Shown in pieces: positions 44,577 to 56,300 of a stretch of 64,000 nt of DNA (within the stretch, counting starts at the first letter, position 1; every line of letters starts with the position of its first letter). The notes under the pieces are model-generated. The model was not told the DNA's origin, searched no databases, and was given only the letters and a program-made list of their open reading frames with translations. The translations under genes were made by a program, and so were the position numbers. The stretch is taken from NCBI RefSeq assembly GCF_000166135.1, contig NC_014666.1:5580001-5644000 (forward strand). Reading direction: 5' to 3'. Source of the DNA: Pseudofrankia inefficax. Lineage in GTDB: Bacteria > Actinomycetota > Actinomycetes > Frankiales > Frankiaceae.

Positions 44577-44874
44577 GGCGCCGAAGATAGTCAGTGGTGG
44601 TCACATAGTTACTCCACGTAGCGACCGTGTTGGCTTCCGAAGGACGTCGCAGCCTATGTCCCAGCCGGCCGACATAGGCCGACAAAAATCGGACCATGCC
44701 ATTCGGTGAGGAAACTCCATTACCTCGCCGAGACCCCTGTTCGGCCGGGAAGAGCGTTACCTTCGGCCCGGGAACAAAGTCCCGACAGCGCCGTGCGGGG
44801 GTTCCAGGTTTTCAGGCCCGCTGGCGCCCAGGTGCCGTTCTCATCAGTCCTGAACCGTGCAGAAGGGAACTGTC
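44577..44874. other. Divergent intergenic region, lasso exporter / secreted protein
   Basis: No gene. It holds two inverted repeats: CCTATGTC-N10-GACATAGG (44653-44678), with perfect 8-bp arms, and CGGTGAGG/CCTCGCCG (44704-44730, one mismatch). These are the best candidate control sites for the lasso transcript and the secreted-protein gene. Confidence 0.55.
44653..44678. promoter_or_regulatory. Inverted repeat, candidate operator for lasso exporter
   Basis: CCTATGTC, 10-base spacer, GACATAGG; perfect 8-bp arms. It lies 77 bp before the exporter start on one side and about 197 bp before the secreted-protein gene on the other. A second GGCCGACA copy overlaps the right arm. Confidence 0.5.
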
Positions 44875-45483
44875 ATGAAACTGTGGGCGAAACGCGCGAC
44901 TCACACTGCCGGGGTGCTCGTCGCCGCCGCCGGCCTGGCACTGGCCGCCTCGGCCCCCGCCTCGGCGGCGCCGCCGAACACCGCGACCGGCCTCAAGGCG
45001 ACCGGCCTCATCCCGGCGAACCCGCTGGTGGCCAGCGCCTTCCCGGGCACCTCGCCGAACCACGCCGCGAGCCTCAACCTGCCGCCGCTGCTCACCACCG
45101 GCGCCGTTGACACCGCGGCAGGACCGACCACCGCGAGCGCGACGGTCAGCGGACTGAACATCTCGCTTTCACCGCTCGCGAGCCTGACCGCCGGAACGCT
45201 TACGTCGAACTGCTCGTACAACTCCGTCACCGGTGTCGTCAGCGCCGACTCCAATATCGAGAACGGAAAGGTCGTGCTGCTCGGAACACCCATCTTCCTC
45301 ACGCCGCACCCGACCCCGAACACCACGCTCACCCTGCCCGGCCTGGCCACGCTCATCCTCAACCGGCAGACCACCGGGCCGGACGGCACGGTGACGGTCG
45401 ACGCATTGTCGGTCAGCCTCGTCAGTGGCCTGGAGAACGTCGTCCTCGCGACGTCCACCTGCAACGCGGCAACCCTTTCCTGA
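44875..45483 (+). CDS. Secreted protein, choice-of-anchor P-like
   Basis: 202 residues with a signal peptide (VLVAAAGLALAASAPASAA, cleavage about residue 32), then an all-beta Thr/Ser/Leu-rich body with GLKATGLIPANPL near the start and GLATLILNRQTTGPDGTVTVDALSVSL near the end. The latter is typical of the choice-of-anchor P group of actinobacterial exported proteins, whose role is unknown. Two Cys (about 108 and 198) may form a disulfide. ATG 44875 follows AGAAGGGA. It is divergent from the lasso exporter. Confidence 0.75.
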   Translation: MKLWAKRATHTAGVLVAAAGLALAASAPASAAPPNTATGLKATGLIPANPLVASAFPGTSPNHAASLNLPPLLTTGAVDTAAGPTTASATVSGLNISLSPLASLTAGTLTSNCSYNSVTGVVSADSNIENGKVVLLGTPIFLTPHPTPNTTLTLPGLATLILNRQTTGPDGTVTVDALSVSLVSGLENVVLATSTCNAATLS

Positions 45484-45594
45484 CCGACCGAACCGGTTCA
45501 CCGGCGCCACGCGCCACGCCGCGGCACAGGCTCGGCGTGGCCCACGTGGCGCTGGTGCCGGCGGTCGTCGCCGGGACAGGATAAATTGACGATC

Positions 45595-46269
45595 ATGACG
45601 GCGTTCTCGGGACCGGAGGTCGACGACGCGCTGGTGGCGGACGCTCCCGGCGAGGCGTCACCCACCTCGGCCGGGCCCGCCGTGGCCAGCGGGCGCACGT
45701 CGCGCCAGGCTGACCTGTTCGACGCCCTGCTGCGGATCTTCCTGGCCGAGGGGTTCGCGCGGTTCACCCTGGCCGAGCTGGCCGGCCGGCTGCGCTGCTC
45801 GAAGAGCACGCTCTACGCGCTGGCCCGCAGCAAGGAGCAGCTCGCCGTCGCCGTCGTCGGCCACTTCTTCCGCGCGGCCGCCGAACGGATCGAGCGTGAC
45901 GTCGCCCAGGTCGCGGCCACGAGCCCGGCCGACACCGTCGGCGCCTACCTGCGCGGGGTCGCCCGGGAGCTGCGGCCGGCGTCGGCCGCATTCCGCCACG
46001 ACCTGGCCGCGAACCCCGCGACCCGGGCCGAGTACGAGCGCAACACCCGGATCGCCGCGCGCCGGATTCGCGAGCTGGTCGCCGACGGCGTGACCGCCGG
46101 CGTGTTCGGCGGCGTCAACGCGACCTTCGTCGGCCAGGCGGCGACCGCGGTCATGGTGGCGATCCAGCGCGGGGACATCGCCGCCGCGACCGGCCTGTCG
46201 GACGCCGACGCCTACGCGGAGCTCGCTGACCTGCTGCGTCACGGCCTCGCCGGACCGCTCGGCGCCTGA
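45595..46269 (+). CDS. TetR-family transcriptional regulator
   Basis: A 224-residue regulator: HTH ADLFDALLRIFLAEGFARFTLAELAGRLRCSKSTLYALARSKEQL (about 36-80) followed by a helical ligand domain resembling TetR_C_33-like regulators (AFRHDLAANPATRAEYERNTRIAARRIRELVADGV). ATG 45595 is used; the TTG at 45586 sits at better distance from AGGA and may be the real start. No clear target neighbour is seen. Confidence 0.88.
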   Translation: MTAFSGPEVDDALVADAPGEASPTSAGPAVASGRTSRQADLFDALLRIFLAEGFARFTLAELAGRLRCSKSTLYALARSKEQLAVAVVGHFFRAAAERIERDVAQVAATSPADTVGAYLRGVARELRPASAAFRHDLAANPATRAEYERNTRIAARRIRELVADGVTAGVFGGVNATFVGQAATAVMVAIQRGDIAAATGLSDADAYAELADLLRHGLAGPLGA

Positions 46270-46386
46270 CCCACCGGCACCAGCGCGAGCCCCGTCACAG
46301 GCCCGGCAGGCACCAATGTGCTGCCGGCGCAACCGGTGCGCCCGAAGGAGGTTGTCGGGCTCGCCCCTTGCCCCCACCATGTGCCT

Positions 46387-46641
46387 GTGCCGACCTGCGA
46401 AGAAGTCGCCTCAATAGCCGATTCCGTCGACCGGGCCGCCCGCGCGCACGAGCTGATCGGGGGGAAGACCCCCCGGCCCGGCCAGCTGCGCGAGCTGCGG
46501 GCCAACGCGCTGCGGACCGCCATCGGCGAGGGCCGCGACGCGGCCGAGCTGGCGACCCGCCTCGGCGTGCGCGCCGCGGACATCGCCTGGATGACCAGCC
46601 TCGAGAAGCCCACCTGGCCAGTCCGGGCAACGACGCGCTGA
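46387..46641 (+). CDS. Small unknown protein with HTH-like helix pair
   Basis: An 84-residue Ala/Arg-rich helical protein; I do not recognise it. The segment DAAELATRLGVRAADIAWM resembles a helix-turn-helix. GTG 46387 is a guess; the frame is open further up to 46318. A Rho-independent signal is not seen, and the next gene follows 138 bp downstream. Confidence 0.4.
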   Translation: MPTCEEVASIADSVDRAARAHELIGGKTPRPGQLRELRANALRTAIGEGRDAAELATRLGVRAADIAWMTSLEKPTWPVRATTR

Positions 46642-46779
46642 CCCGGGCCGGTCGGCCGGCCCGTAGCTGGTCCAAACGTCCCGACGCCGCGCTACTTGTG
46701 GCGGCGGGCGTGGTGACGCCCACCGAGGATGCTGGAAGGGTCGGCAGCGCGCCGGCCCGACAGCGCCGAGGAGGGCCGA

Positions 46780-48308
46780 TGACCGGTGACGGGACCGCCA
46801 CCGCCTTCCAGGCCCGCCCGGCACCGCGGTGGGACCTGGCCGCTCTGCCGCCCGGCGAGGTCGTCGAGACGCACTCGGCGACGCTGACGTTCGTCGACGA
46901 CCTCGTCTACAAGGTCAAGAAGCCGGTCGACCTGGGCTTCCTGGACTTCTCCACCCGGGCGAAGCGCCTGGCCGCCTGCGAGCAGGAGGTCGCGCTCAAC
47001 CGACGGCTCGCGCCCGACGTCTACCTGGCCGTCGCCGACCTGGTCGACGACCGCGGCCGGGTCGTCGACCACGCGGTCGTGATGCGCCGGCTGCCCGAAC
47101 GGCGCCGGCTGACCTCCCTCATCCAGCGCGGCCAGCCCGTCGGCGCGGCGCTGCGGGCGATCGCCCGGCGGCTGGCCGCCTTCCACGCGGCCTGCGCGAC
47201 GTCCGAGCAGATCGCGGCCGCGGGCAGCAGCGCGACCCTCGCCGGCCTGTGGCGCGAGGGCGTCGACCAGGTCGCCCAGTACCGGGACAACATCCTCGAC
47301 GGCACGGTGATCGCCGAGATCGACCGGCTGTCCGCGCGATACCTCGCCGGCCGGGCGCCGCTGCTGCGCGCCCGGATGGCCGCCGGCCTGGTCCGCGACG
47401 GGCACGGTGACCTGCAGGCCGACGACATCTTCTGCCTGCCGGACGGCCCGCGGATCCTCGACTGCATCGAGTTCGACCAGCGGCTTAGGGTCGGCGACGT
47501 GCTCGGCGACGTCGCGTTCCTGGCCATGGACCTGGAACGGCTCGGCGCCCGCGCGGAGGCCGACCAGCTGCTCGGCTGGTACCAGGAGTTCGCCGGCGAG
47601 ACCCATCCCCCGTCGCTCGCGCACCTCTACGTCGCCTACCGCGCGTTCGTGCGGACGAAGGTGACCTGCGTCCGGGCCGGCCAGGGCGATCCCGACGCGG
47701 CCGACCTGGCCCGCCGGCTGGCCGACCTCGCGCTCGACCACCTGCGCCGGGGCCGGGTGCGGCTGGCGCTGGTCGGCGGCCTGCCCGGCACCGGCAAGTC
47801 GACGCTGGCCGGCCGCCTCGCCGACACGGAGGACGGCTGGGTGCTGCTGCGGTCGGACACCGTGCGCAAGGAGCTCGCCGGCCTGCCGACGGACCGGCCC
47901 GCGTCCCCGAAGCTGTACGAGGGCGGCCCGTTCCGCGGCCTGTACTCGCCGGCGGCGACCGAGGCGGTCTACGCCGAGCTGCTGCGCCGGGCCGGCCACG
48001 CGCTCGCCCGCGGGGACAACGTGCTGCTCGACGCCTCCTGGTCGGACGCGGCGGACCGGGCGGCGGCGGCCCGGCTGGCGGCGGCGGCACACGCGGACCT
48101 CATCGAGCTGCGCTGCGTGACGGCCCCCGAGGTGGCCGCGGCGCGGATCGCCCGCCGGGCGGCGGCCCGCACGGACGCCTCGGACGCGACGGCGGCGATC
48201 CACGGCGCACTGGCGACCCGGGCCGACCCGTGGCCGTCGGCGGCCGTCGTCCACACCGCGGCGCCGATCACCGAGGCGGCAGCGGCCGCGCGCCGCCGGC
48301 TGCACTGA
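46780..48308 (+). CDS. Bifunctional APH-like kinase / P-loop kinase (Rv2004c-like)
   Basis: About 509 residues from ATG 46780. The first half is an aminoglycoside-phosphotransferase-like fold (TFVDDLVYKVKKPVDLGFLDFST, VMRRLP, and DGHGDLQADDIFCL with Asp-His as the HGDxxxxN analogue). The second half is a gluconate-kinase-like P-loop domain with GGLPGTGKSTLAGRL. This fusion is known from Mycobacterium tuberculosis Rv2004c, a DosR-regulon gene of unclear substrate. It is next to a DevS/DosS-like kinase, which supports a hypoxia/redox stress link. Confidence 0.85.
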
Positions 48309-50123
<1,815 letters not shown>

Positions 50124-50133
50124 TCGCCCCACC

Positions 50134-51450
50134 ATGACCAGCGAGCCGACGTGGGTGCTACCGGCCCCGGAGTCGATCGCTCGGCGCGCGCCGTTCTCGG
50201 ACAACCCGGCGGTCGGCCGGCGCGGGCAGCGCACCCAGCAGCGCATCCTGGCCGCCGCGCTGCAGGTCTTCGGCGAGGGCGGCTACCACACCTCCAGCAT
50301 CGCCGAACTGGCCAAGCGCGCCGGCTGCTCGCGGGTGTCGTTCTACCAGTACTTCTCCAGCAAGGAGGACGTGCTGGGGCACCTGGCCGGGCAGGTCGCG
50401 CGGCAGGTCGGCGCCTCGGTCGAGGCGATGGCGCCGCTGACCCCGGACGCGGCCGGCTGGGCGACGATCCGCGAGTGGGTCCAGCGGTACGGCGACATCT
50501 ACGAGCACTTCGGCGCGGTCTTCCACGTCTTCGAGGGCGCGGCCAAGGAGACGGAGAGCCTCAGCGCCCTCAACGCGCAGGCCGCGGCGCTCAACATCGC
50601 GCTGATCCGCTCCAAGCTCACCTCGACGACGCTGGCCCCTCGCGAGGTCGACGCCGTCATCGGCCTGGTCCTCGCGACCACGGCCCGCTCGTGCTACTCC
50701 GCGAAGATCTTCCGTCAGGCCGCGCCGGAGGCCTACACGCGGGAGCGCCTCGACGACGCCATCGCCGACTTCATCCACCGGGCGTTCTTCGGCCTGCTGC
50801 CCGAGGTGAACGTGCACGGGCCCGAGGCCGCGGTGGCGCCGCTCATCGAGTTCGACCGGCCGGCCGCCGAGGCGCTGGCCAGGCGCGCGGCGCTCACCGA
50901 CGGCGCCCGGGCCAGCTATGACGCCCTGCTGACCGCCGGGCAGGAGGTCTTCGTCCGGCGCGAGTACCACGGCACCCGGATCGACGACGTGGTCGAGGCC
51001 GCCGGCGTCTCGCACGGCCTGTTCTACCGGTACTTCGCGAACAAGGCCGACTTCGCCCGGACCCTCGTCCTGACGGCGATGACCCCGCTGTCCAGCACCC
51101 TCGCCAAGATCCCCGCGCCCGCGCCCGGGACCGGGAAGGCCTGGTCGACGGCGACGCTGCGGGCCTGGCTGCGCACGTACAACGAGGTGCAGGTCTCCGA
51201 GGCCGGCGTCATCCGGATCTGGGTCGACGCGACCCTGCACGAACCGGCCCTCGGGACCGACGCGGCCGCCGCCCTGGACTGGGGCCGGCGCCATCTCGTG
51301 CACTTCCTGGCGCCGCGCGGCTTCGGTGACGTCGACGCGGACGCGATCGTGGCGATGGCCCTGCTGGACGCGTTCGGTGACGGTCGCCGCTCGGCGACGA
51401 CGCTGGAGGCCGCGGTCCACGTGATCGAGCGCGGCCTCCTGGGCCGCTAG
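50134..51450 (+). CDS. Fused double TetR-family regulator
   Basis: A 438-residue protein with two complete TetR units. Unit 1 (about 30-225) has the HTH QRILAAALQVFGEGGYHTSSIAELAKRAGCSRVSFYQYFSSKEDVL, and unit 2 (about 245-438) has SYDALLTAGQEVFVRREYHGTRIDDVVEAAGVSHGLFYRYFANKADF, each with its ligand-binding helices. TetR proteins are normally dimers of about 200 residues, so this may act as a single-chain dimer. ATG 50134 is 10 bp after GATAAT. It lies next to an amidohydrolase on the other strand; its target is unknown. Confidence 0.9.
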   Translation: MTSEPTWVLPAPESIARRAPFSDNPAVGRRGQRTQQRILAAALQVFGEGGYHTSSIAELAKRAGCSRVSFYQYFSSKEDVLGHLAGQVARQVGASVEAMAPLTPDAAGWATIREWVQRYGDIYEHFGAVFHVFEGAAKETESLSALNAQAAALNIALIRSKLTSTTLAPREVDAVIGLVLATTARSCYSAKIFRQAAPEAYTRERLDDAIADFIHRAFFGLLPEVNVHGPEAAVAPLIEFDRPAAEALARRAALTDGARASYDALLTAGQEVFVRREYHGTRIDDVVEAAGVSHGLFYRYFANKADFARTLVLTAMTPLSSTLAKIPAPAPGTGKAWSTATLRAWLRTYNEVQVSEAGVIRIWVDATLHEPALGTDAAAALDWGRRHLVHFLAPRGFGDVDADAIVAMALLDAFGDGRRSATTLEAAVHVIERGLLGR

Positions 51451-52652
51451 ACGCCGGCGGTGGCGTCGACCTTCGCGGGGTAGCCCATGAGGGTGGCGAG
51501 GTTGCCGCCCATGAACTTCGCGACGCGTGCCTCGTCGTTGTAGGCCAGCAGGTCGTCCGCGTACTTCGCCGGCTCCGCGAGGCCTTCCGGGTGCGGGTAG
51601 TCGGATCCGAACAGGACGTGGTCCTCACCGAGGAGCTCGGCGAGGTCGGCGTAGTTCTCCTCCCAGAACGGGGAGATGTAGATCGCGCGGCGGATCGCCT
51701 CGATCGGGTTCTCCGGGAAGTCCTGCGGCATCTTCTTGTACAGGTCCTTCAACGACTTCAGCAGCGGCGCGACCCAGCTGGCCCCGTTCTCGATGAACGC
51801 GACCTTCAGATCCGGGAACCGGGTCAACGCGCCGTGACAGACCAGCGCGGCCACCGAGTCCTCGACCGGGCGCCAGCCCGACAGCATCCGGAACGCCTGC
51901 GGCTGGAACGGCAGGAACTCGCTGTTGCTACCCATCCAGTCGTTCGTGTACCGCTCGTAGCCCGAGTCCGACGAGTGCATACCAACAACCAGACCGTTGT
52001 CGACGATCTTCTGCCACACCGGATCGAACTCCGGGAACCCGAACGAACGCGAACCCTCGAAACCAGGCACCGGCGCCGGGCGGATCAACACGACCTTCGC
52101 GCCGCGCTCGATCACCCAGTCCAGCTCCTCCAACGCCTTCTCCACGATCGGCAACGTGATCACCGGCGTCGTGAAGATCCGGTCGGCGTAGTTGAACTGC
52201 CACGTCTCATACAGCCACTCGTTCAGCGAGTGAACCACCGCGTGGATCGCCCGCGGATCATCCCGCAACCGCTCCTCCACCAGACTCGCCAACGTCGGGA
52301 ACATCAACGTCCGCTCGACACCCTGCTCGTCCAACAACTCCAGACGCGCGGCCGGCTCACGGAACGCCGGGATCGACCGCATCGGCTCACCGAAGATCTC
52401 CCGACGGCTCTTACCATCCGGATTGCCCTTCCGGTAGTACTCCTCCTGCGCACCCGGCCGAGCCACCACATCGAACGTCGGGTTCGGAATGTAGTTCGAG
52501 ATCTGCCCCCGAACCACGATCTTCGTCCGGCCCCTCACCTCGATGTAGTCGATCAGGCCCCTGTACCCGTCAGGCAGATGCCTCGTCAGAGCGTCACGCG
52601 TCTCGTACAGGTGGTTGTCAGCATCGAACACAGGAAACCTGGGACTGGTCAT
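51447..52652 (-). CDS. Amidohydrolase family 2 protein (ACMSD-like TIM barrel)
   Basis: A 401-residue metal-dependent hydrolase/decarboxylase. DADNHLYE replaces the HxH pair usual at strand 1, GMHSSDSGY carries a metal His, AALVCHGALTRFPDLKVAFIENGASWV is typical of the family, and LFGSDYPHPEG holds the catalytic Asp. ATG 52652 follows a promoter with TTGACG/CTATGG ending 7 bases earlier, hence probably leaderless. Frankia-type and mycobacterial genomes have many such genes for aromatic or steroid-like breakdown. It overlaps the double TetR gene by 4 bp at its end. Confidence 0.88.
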   Translation of the reverse strand: MTSPRFPVFDADNHLYETRDALTRHLPDGYRGLIDYIEVRGRTKIVVRGQISNYIPNPTFDVVARPGAQEEYYRKGNPDGKSRREIFGEPMRSIPAFREPAARLELLDEQGVERTLMFPTLASLVEERLRDDPRAIHAVVHSLNEWLYETWQFNYADRIFTTPVITLPIVEKALEELDWVIERGAKVVLIRPAPVPGFEGSRSFGFPEFDPVWQKIVDNGLVVGMHSSDSGYERYTNDWMGSNSEFLPFQPQAFRMLSGWRPVEDSVAALVCHGALTRFPDLKVAFIENGASWVAPLLKSLKDLYKKMPQDFPENPIEAIRRAIYISPFWEENYADLAELLGEDHVLFGSDYPHPEGLAEPAKYADDLLAYNDEARVAKFMGGNLATLMGYPAKVDATAGV

Positions 52653-52659
52653 ATCGGAA

Positions 52660-52688
52660 CCATAGGTCGTTTCTAACACCTACGTCAA
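52660..52688 (-). promoter_or_regulatory. Strong-looking promoter of the amidohydrolase gene
   Basis: TTGACG (52688-52683), 17-base spacer, CTATGG (52665-52660), and only 7 bases to the ATG at 52652. An AGGT-N10-ACCT inverted repeat lies inside, and could bind a repressor such as one of the TetR proteins nearby. Confidence 0.55.
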
Positions 52689-52704
52689 CGGACTAACAGT
52701 GGCG

Positions 52705-53223
52705 TCAGTCACGGAGGTCCCGGAACAGCGCGTAGGACGGGTCGGCGGTGTCCCGGCTGCCGCCGCCGGGCAGGTGGCCCGTCACCGGGCGGTCGAGCTC
52801 CCCGAAGTCCAGGACCCAGACCCGGTGGTCGACGGCCCACCGCCCGTCCCGCCGCGACCAGCGGTCCAGGTACCGGCCGGCGTACAGCTCCTCGGTGAAG
52901 CCGTCGCCCGCCGCGGACACCAGGCGCACGGTCACGTACGCCTCGCTGGCGGCCCGGTCGCCGGCGACCTCGATCCCGACCGTCGCGATCTGGTGGGAGT
53001 GCGCCAGGCGCCGCAGATGGTTGCGGGAGACCTGGTCGACGAAGTCCCGCCCGCGACCCTGGAAGATCCCCGGGCCGTAATCCGCGGTGCCGTCGTCGTG
53101 CCAGACGGCGTAGCCGAGCGGGTCGTCGCGCCGATCCATCGCCCGGCAGTAGTTGTGCAGCTGCTGGCGGATCGCCTCACGCGCCGCCAGCTCCTCCAAA
53201 GCCTCGATCTCCACCCCGGCCAC
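52705..53223 (-). CDS. SnoaL-like (NTF2-fold) protein
   Basis: A 172-residue NTF2-fold protein similar to the bile-acid 7-alpha-dehydratase/SnoaL_4 group: ALEELAAREAIRQQLHNYCRAMDRRDDPLGYAVWHDDGTADYG (with Tyr, Asp and His in the usual places), then AHSHQIATVGIEV and YAGRYLDRWSRRDGRWAVDHRVWVLDF. It may act as dehydratase or isomerase on a hydroxylated polycycle. GTG 53223 is used. The triple 15-bp-period repeat lies 27 bp upstream. It may work with the amidohydrolase, whose start is 53 bp downstream. Confidence 0.82.
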   Translation of the reverse strand: MAGVEIEALEELAAREAIRQQLHNYCRAMDRRDDPLGYAVWHDDGTADYGPGIFQGRGRDFVDQVSRNHLRRLAHSHQIATVGIEVAGDRAASEAYVTVRLVSAAGDGFTEELYAGRYLDRWSRRDGRWAVDHRVWVLDFGELDRPVTGHLPGGGSRDTADPSYALFRDLRD

Positions 53224-53249
53224 GCTCTCACGCCCGCCGGCCGGCGCCC

Positions 53250-53291
53250 CTGAAACCTGGGTGTCTGAAACCTGGGGGTCTGAAACCTGGG
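53250..53291. repeat. Three CTGAAACCTGGG repeats, 15-bp period
   Basis: Identical 12-bp units at 53250, 53265 and 53280 in the short gap between the SARP-type regulator stop and the SnoaL-like start. Direct repeats of this style are typical of SARP or LAL activator sites; the regulator encoded just upstream is a candidate binder. Confidence 0.6.
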
Positions 53292-53307
53292 CCCTGCGTA
53301 CGGCCGA

Positions 53308-56300
53308 CTACCGGACGGTGCCCAGCAGCGGGACCGCGGCCGGGCCGGCCGCCGCGCGGCAGCGGGCGGCGTCGGACGGGTGGCCGGCGTAGTCGAACAG
53401 CCGGCCGGCCGCCGTCAGCAGCTCGTGCGCGCGAGCCTGGTCGCCCTCGGCCTGGGCCAGCCAGGCCTCGGCCTCCTGGGTGGCCGCCTGCCAGGCGGTG
53501 CCCTCCCACAGCGCCGCCGACCGGCGCGCGGCGGCGAGATGCCGGCGGGCCCGGTCGAGGTCACCGGCCTGCGCCGAGACGATGGTCGCCGGCACGGCGA
53601 AGGCGACCGCGCAGAACAGGCACCCGTCGTCGACGCCGAGCGCGTCCTGCGCCTGGGTGACGACGGCGTAGGCGGCCGCCGTGTCCGGCGCGGCGGCGAC
53701 CATGGTGCCGTAGATCCGCTGCACCAGGTGGGCGGCGATCGGCGACCACCGGGCCATCGGCAATGCCCGCAGCAGCAGCCGGTTCGCCTCGGCGCCGTCC
53801 CCCAGCGCCAGCCGCGCCTGGGCGAGCCGCTGCAGCGCGTGCGCCTCGCCGGCGGTGGAGGCGACGTCACGGTGTCGGGCCACCGCCCTGGTCAGCCGCC
53901 GCTGGGCGAGGTCGAGGTCACCGGCCAGCAGCAGCGCCTCGCCGGCCAGGCACTCCGCGAACGCGACCGCCCTGGCCGCGCCGGCCGTCTCGGCTGCGTC
54001 CCGCAGCTGGTCGGCGAGCCGGACCACCTCGGCGTAGGGCGTCGAGCCGTAGAGCAGGTACTGGGCGATGCACAGGTGGGCGTCGAACACGGTCGCGGCC
54101 AGCGCCGGCAGCTGGCTGGTGCGGCGCAGCTCGGCCGTGAGCTGGGCGAAGAACTCACCGCGGTCGTGCGCGACCAGGCCGACGAGGGCGACCAGGTCGC
54201 ACACCGTCCGGTCGGTCTCGGCGGCCACGATCCGGCGGCGGGCCTCCTGGGCGATGGCGGCCGCCCGGTCCAGGTCGCCCGCGAAGTAGGCGAGCAGCCC
54301 GAGGGTCAGGCTGATGCTCGCGTCGGCGGGGCCAGAGCCCTGCTCCAGGCCGTCGAGCGCCGCGGCGGCGCCGTCCAGGTCGCCGGCCATGAGCAGGGCG
54401 CGGGCGAGGCGGGCCCGCAATGCCCGCGCGTCGTCCGGCGCGGCCAGCCCGATCGCCGCCCGGTAGGCGCCCGACGCTCCGGGGTCGGCGAGCACGGCGA
54501 GCAGGTCCGCGCGCAGCGCCAGCAGCCGGGCCAGCTCGTCGCCGGTGGCCTCGGCGTGCACCTGGTCGACCAGCGCGAGCGCGTCCCGGTAGGCGCCGAG
54601 CGCAGCCTCGGTCTCGGCGGCCCGCAGCGCGTACGGCACGGCGCGCGCACGTTCGCCGGCCTGGAGGAAGTGGTGGCCGACCCGCGCCGGCGCGGCCCCG
54701 AGCGCCGCGAGCCGTTCGGCGATCTCGCGGTGGATCGCGCGCAGCCGGTAGGGCGCCAGTCCGGCGAGCAGCGCGTCGCGGACGAGGTGGTGCCGGAACC
54801 GGAAGCCGGTGTCGGTCCGTTCGAGCGCGCCGCGCCCGATCAGTTCGTCGAGCACCACGCACGCCTCGGGCACCGGGCGGCCCGCGAGCGCGACCAGCTC
54901 GTCCAGGTCGAACGACCGCCCGACGACCGCCAGCCGCAGCAGCACGTCCCGGGCCGCGGCCGAGAGGCCGTCGATCGCGGCGGCGTCCACCGAGAACGGG
55001 TTCGCCGGCTCGGCGGCCGCCCGCCGGGCGAGCTCCAGCGCGGTGAACGGCAGCCCCTGGGACACCTGCCAGATGCGCTCGACCAGCGCCGCGCCGACCG
55101 GGCCGGACTCGGGTGCCGGCGACGCCGGACGCCCGGCCGCAGGCCGCAGCTGGCGAGCGACGAGCGCGGCGATCGCGGTCTCGTCGAGCGGCCCGAGGTC
55201 GACGGCGACGGCGATTCCCCGGGACAGCAGGCTCGCGCGCACCTCCGCGAACGCGGGCGGCGCGGCGGCGTCGCCCGGTGGCGCGCGGTGGGCGAGCAGC
55301 AGGACGACCGGCAGCCCGGCGAGCGACCTGGCCAGGTAGTGCAGCATCCGCAGGGTCGCGTCGTCCGCGTCGTGCAGATCGTCGACGACCAGCAGGGCGC
55401 CTGCCCGCCCCGGCGCGGCACGCTGCCCGCCCTCGGCCGCGTAGCGCAGCAGCTGGGCCGCGGCGACGAAGACCTGCTGATGGCCGCCCGCGCCGGCCCA
55501 GCTGAGGTCACGGCTCGACATCGCCCGCTCGACGCCCGCGCGGCAGTCGTCGTTGAGGTCCGCGAGCAGGGACGGATGCCGGCGGAACAGGTCGCTGAAG
55601 GCCTCCAGCAGCGGGCCGTAGGGCCAGCCGCCCTCGATCGGCGCGGCCGCGCCGAGGCCGACCCACCAGCCCGCGGCCGCGGCACGCCGGGCCGCCGCCG
55701 CGAGCAGCGCCGACTTGCCGACGCCGGCCACACCGCTGACCAGGACCACGCCGGCCTCCAGCGCCGGACCACCAGCGGACGCGTCGTACGCCCCGCCGCG
55801 GGCCGCGGAACGAGCCAGCAGCTCGTCCAGGAGACGCAGCTCGTCGTCGCGTCCGACGAGACCGTCGTCGGGCGGCGGGCCCGGCTCAATCTGTCCTGGT
55901 CCGGTCTGGGGCGCTTCGGTCCGGCCCGGCGCGTCCGGTGGCCGGGCCAGGATCTCGGCGCGCAGCGCGAGGGCCTCGGGGCTGGGGCCGACGCCCAGCT
56001 CGCGGCGCAGCGCCCGGTCCATCCGCCCGAACTCGCGCAGCGCCGCGTGCCGCTCGCCCCGGCCGGCCTGGCCGCGGATCAGCGCCAGGTAGGCCTCCTC
56101 GTCGGCCGGGTCCTCGGCGAGCAGCTCCTCCCACCGGCCGGCGGCGCGCAGCAGCCGGGCGTACAGCAGCCGCAGCCGGTCCCGCTCGTCCTGCGTCCAC
56201 TGCTCGTAGAGGTCATCGGGCAGCAGCGGCCCGCCGTAGGCGTCGGCGGCCGTGGCGGCTCCCACCGGGTCGGCGGCCAGGCGCGCCGTCTCGTCGCCGC

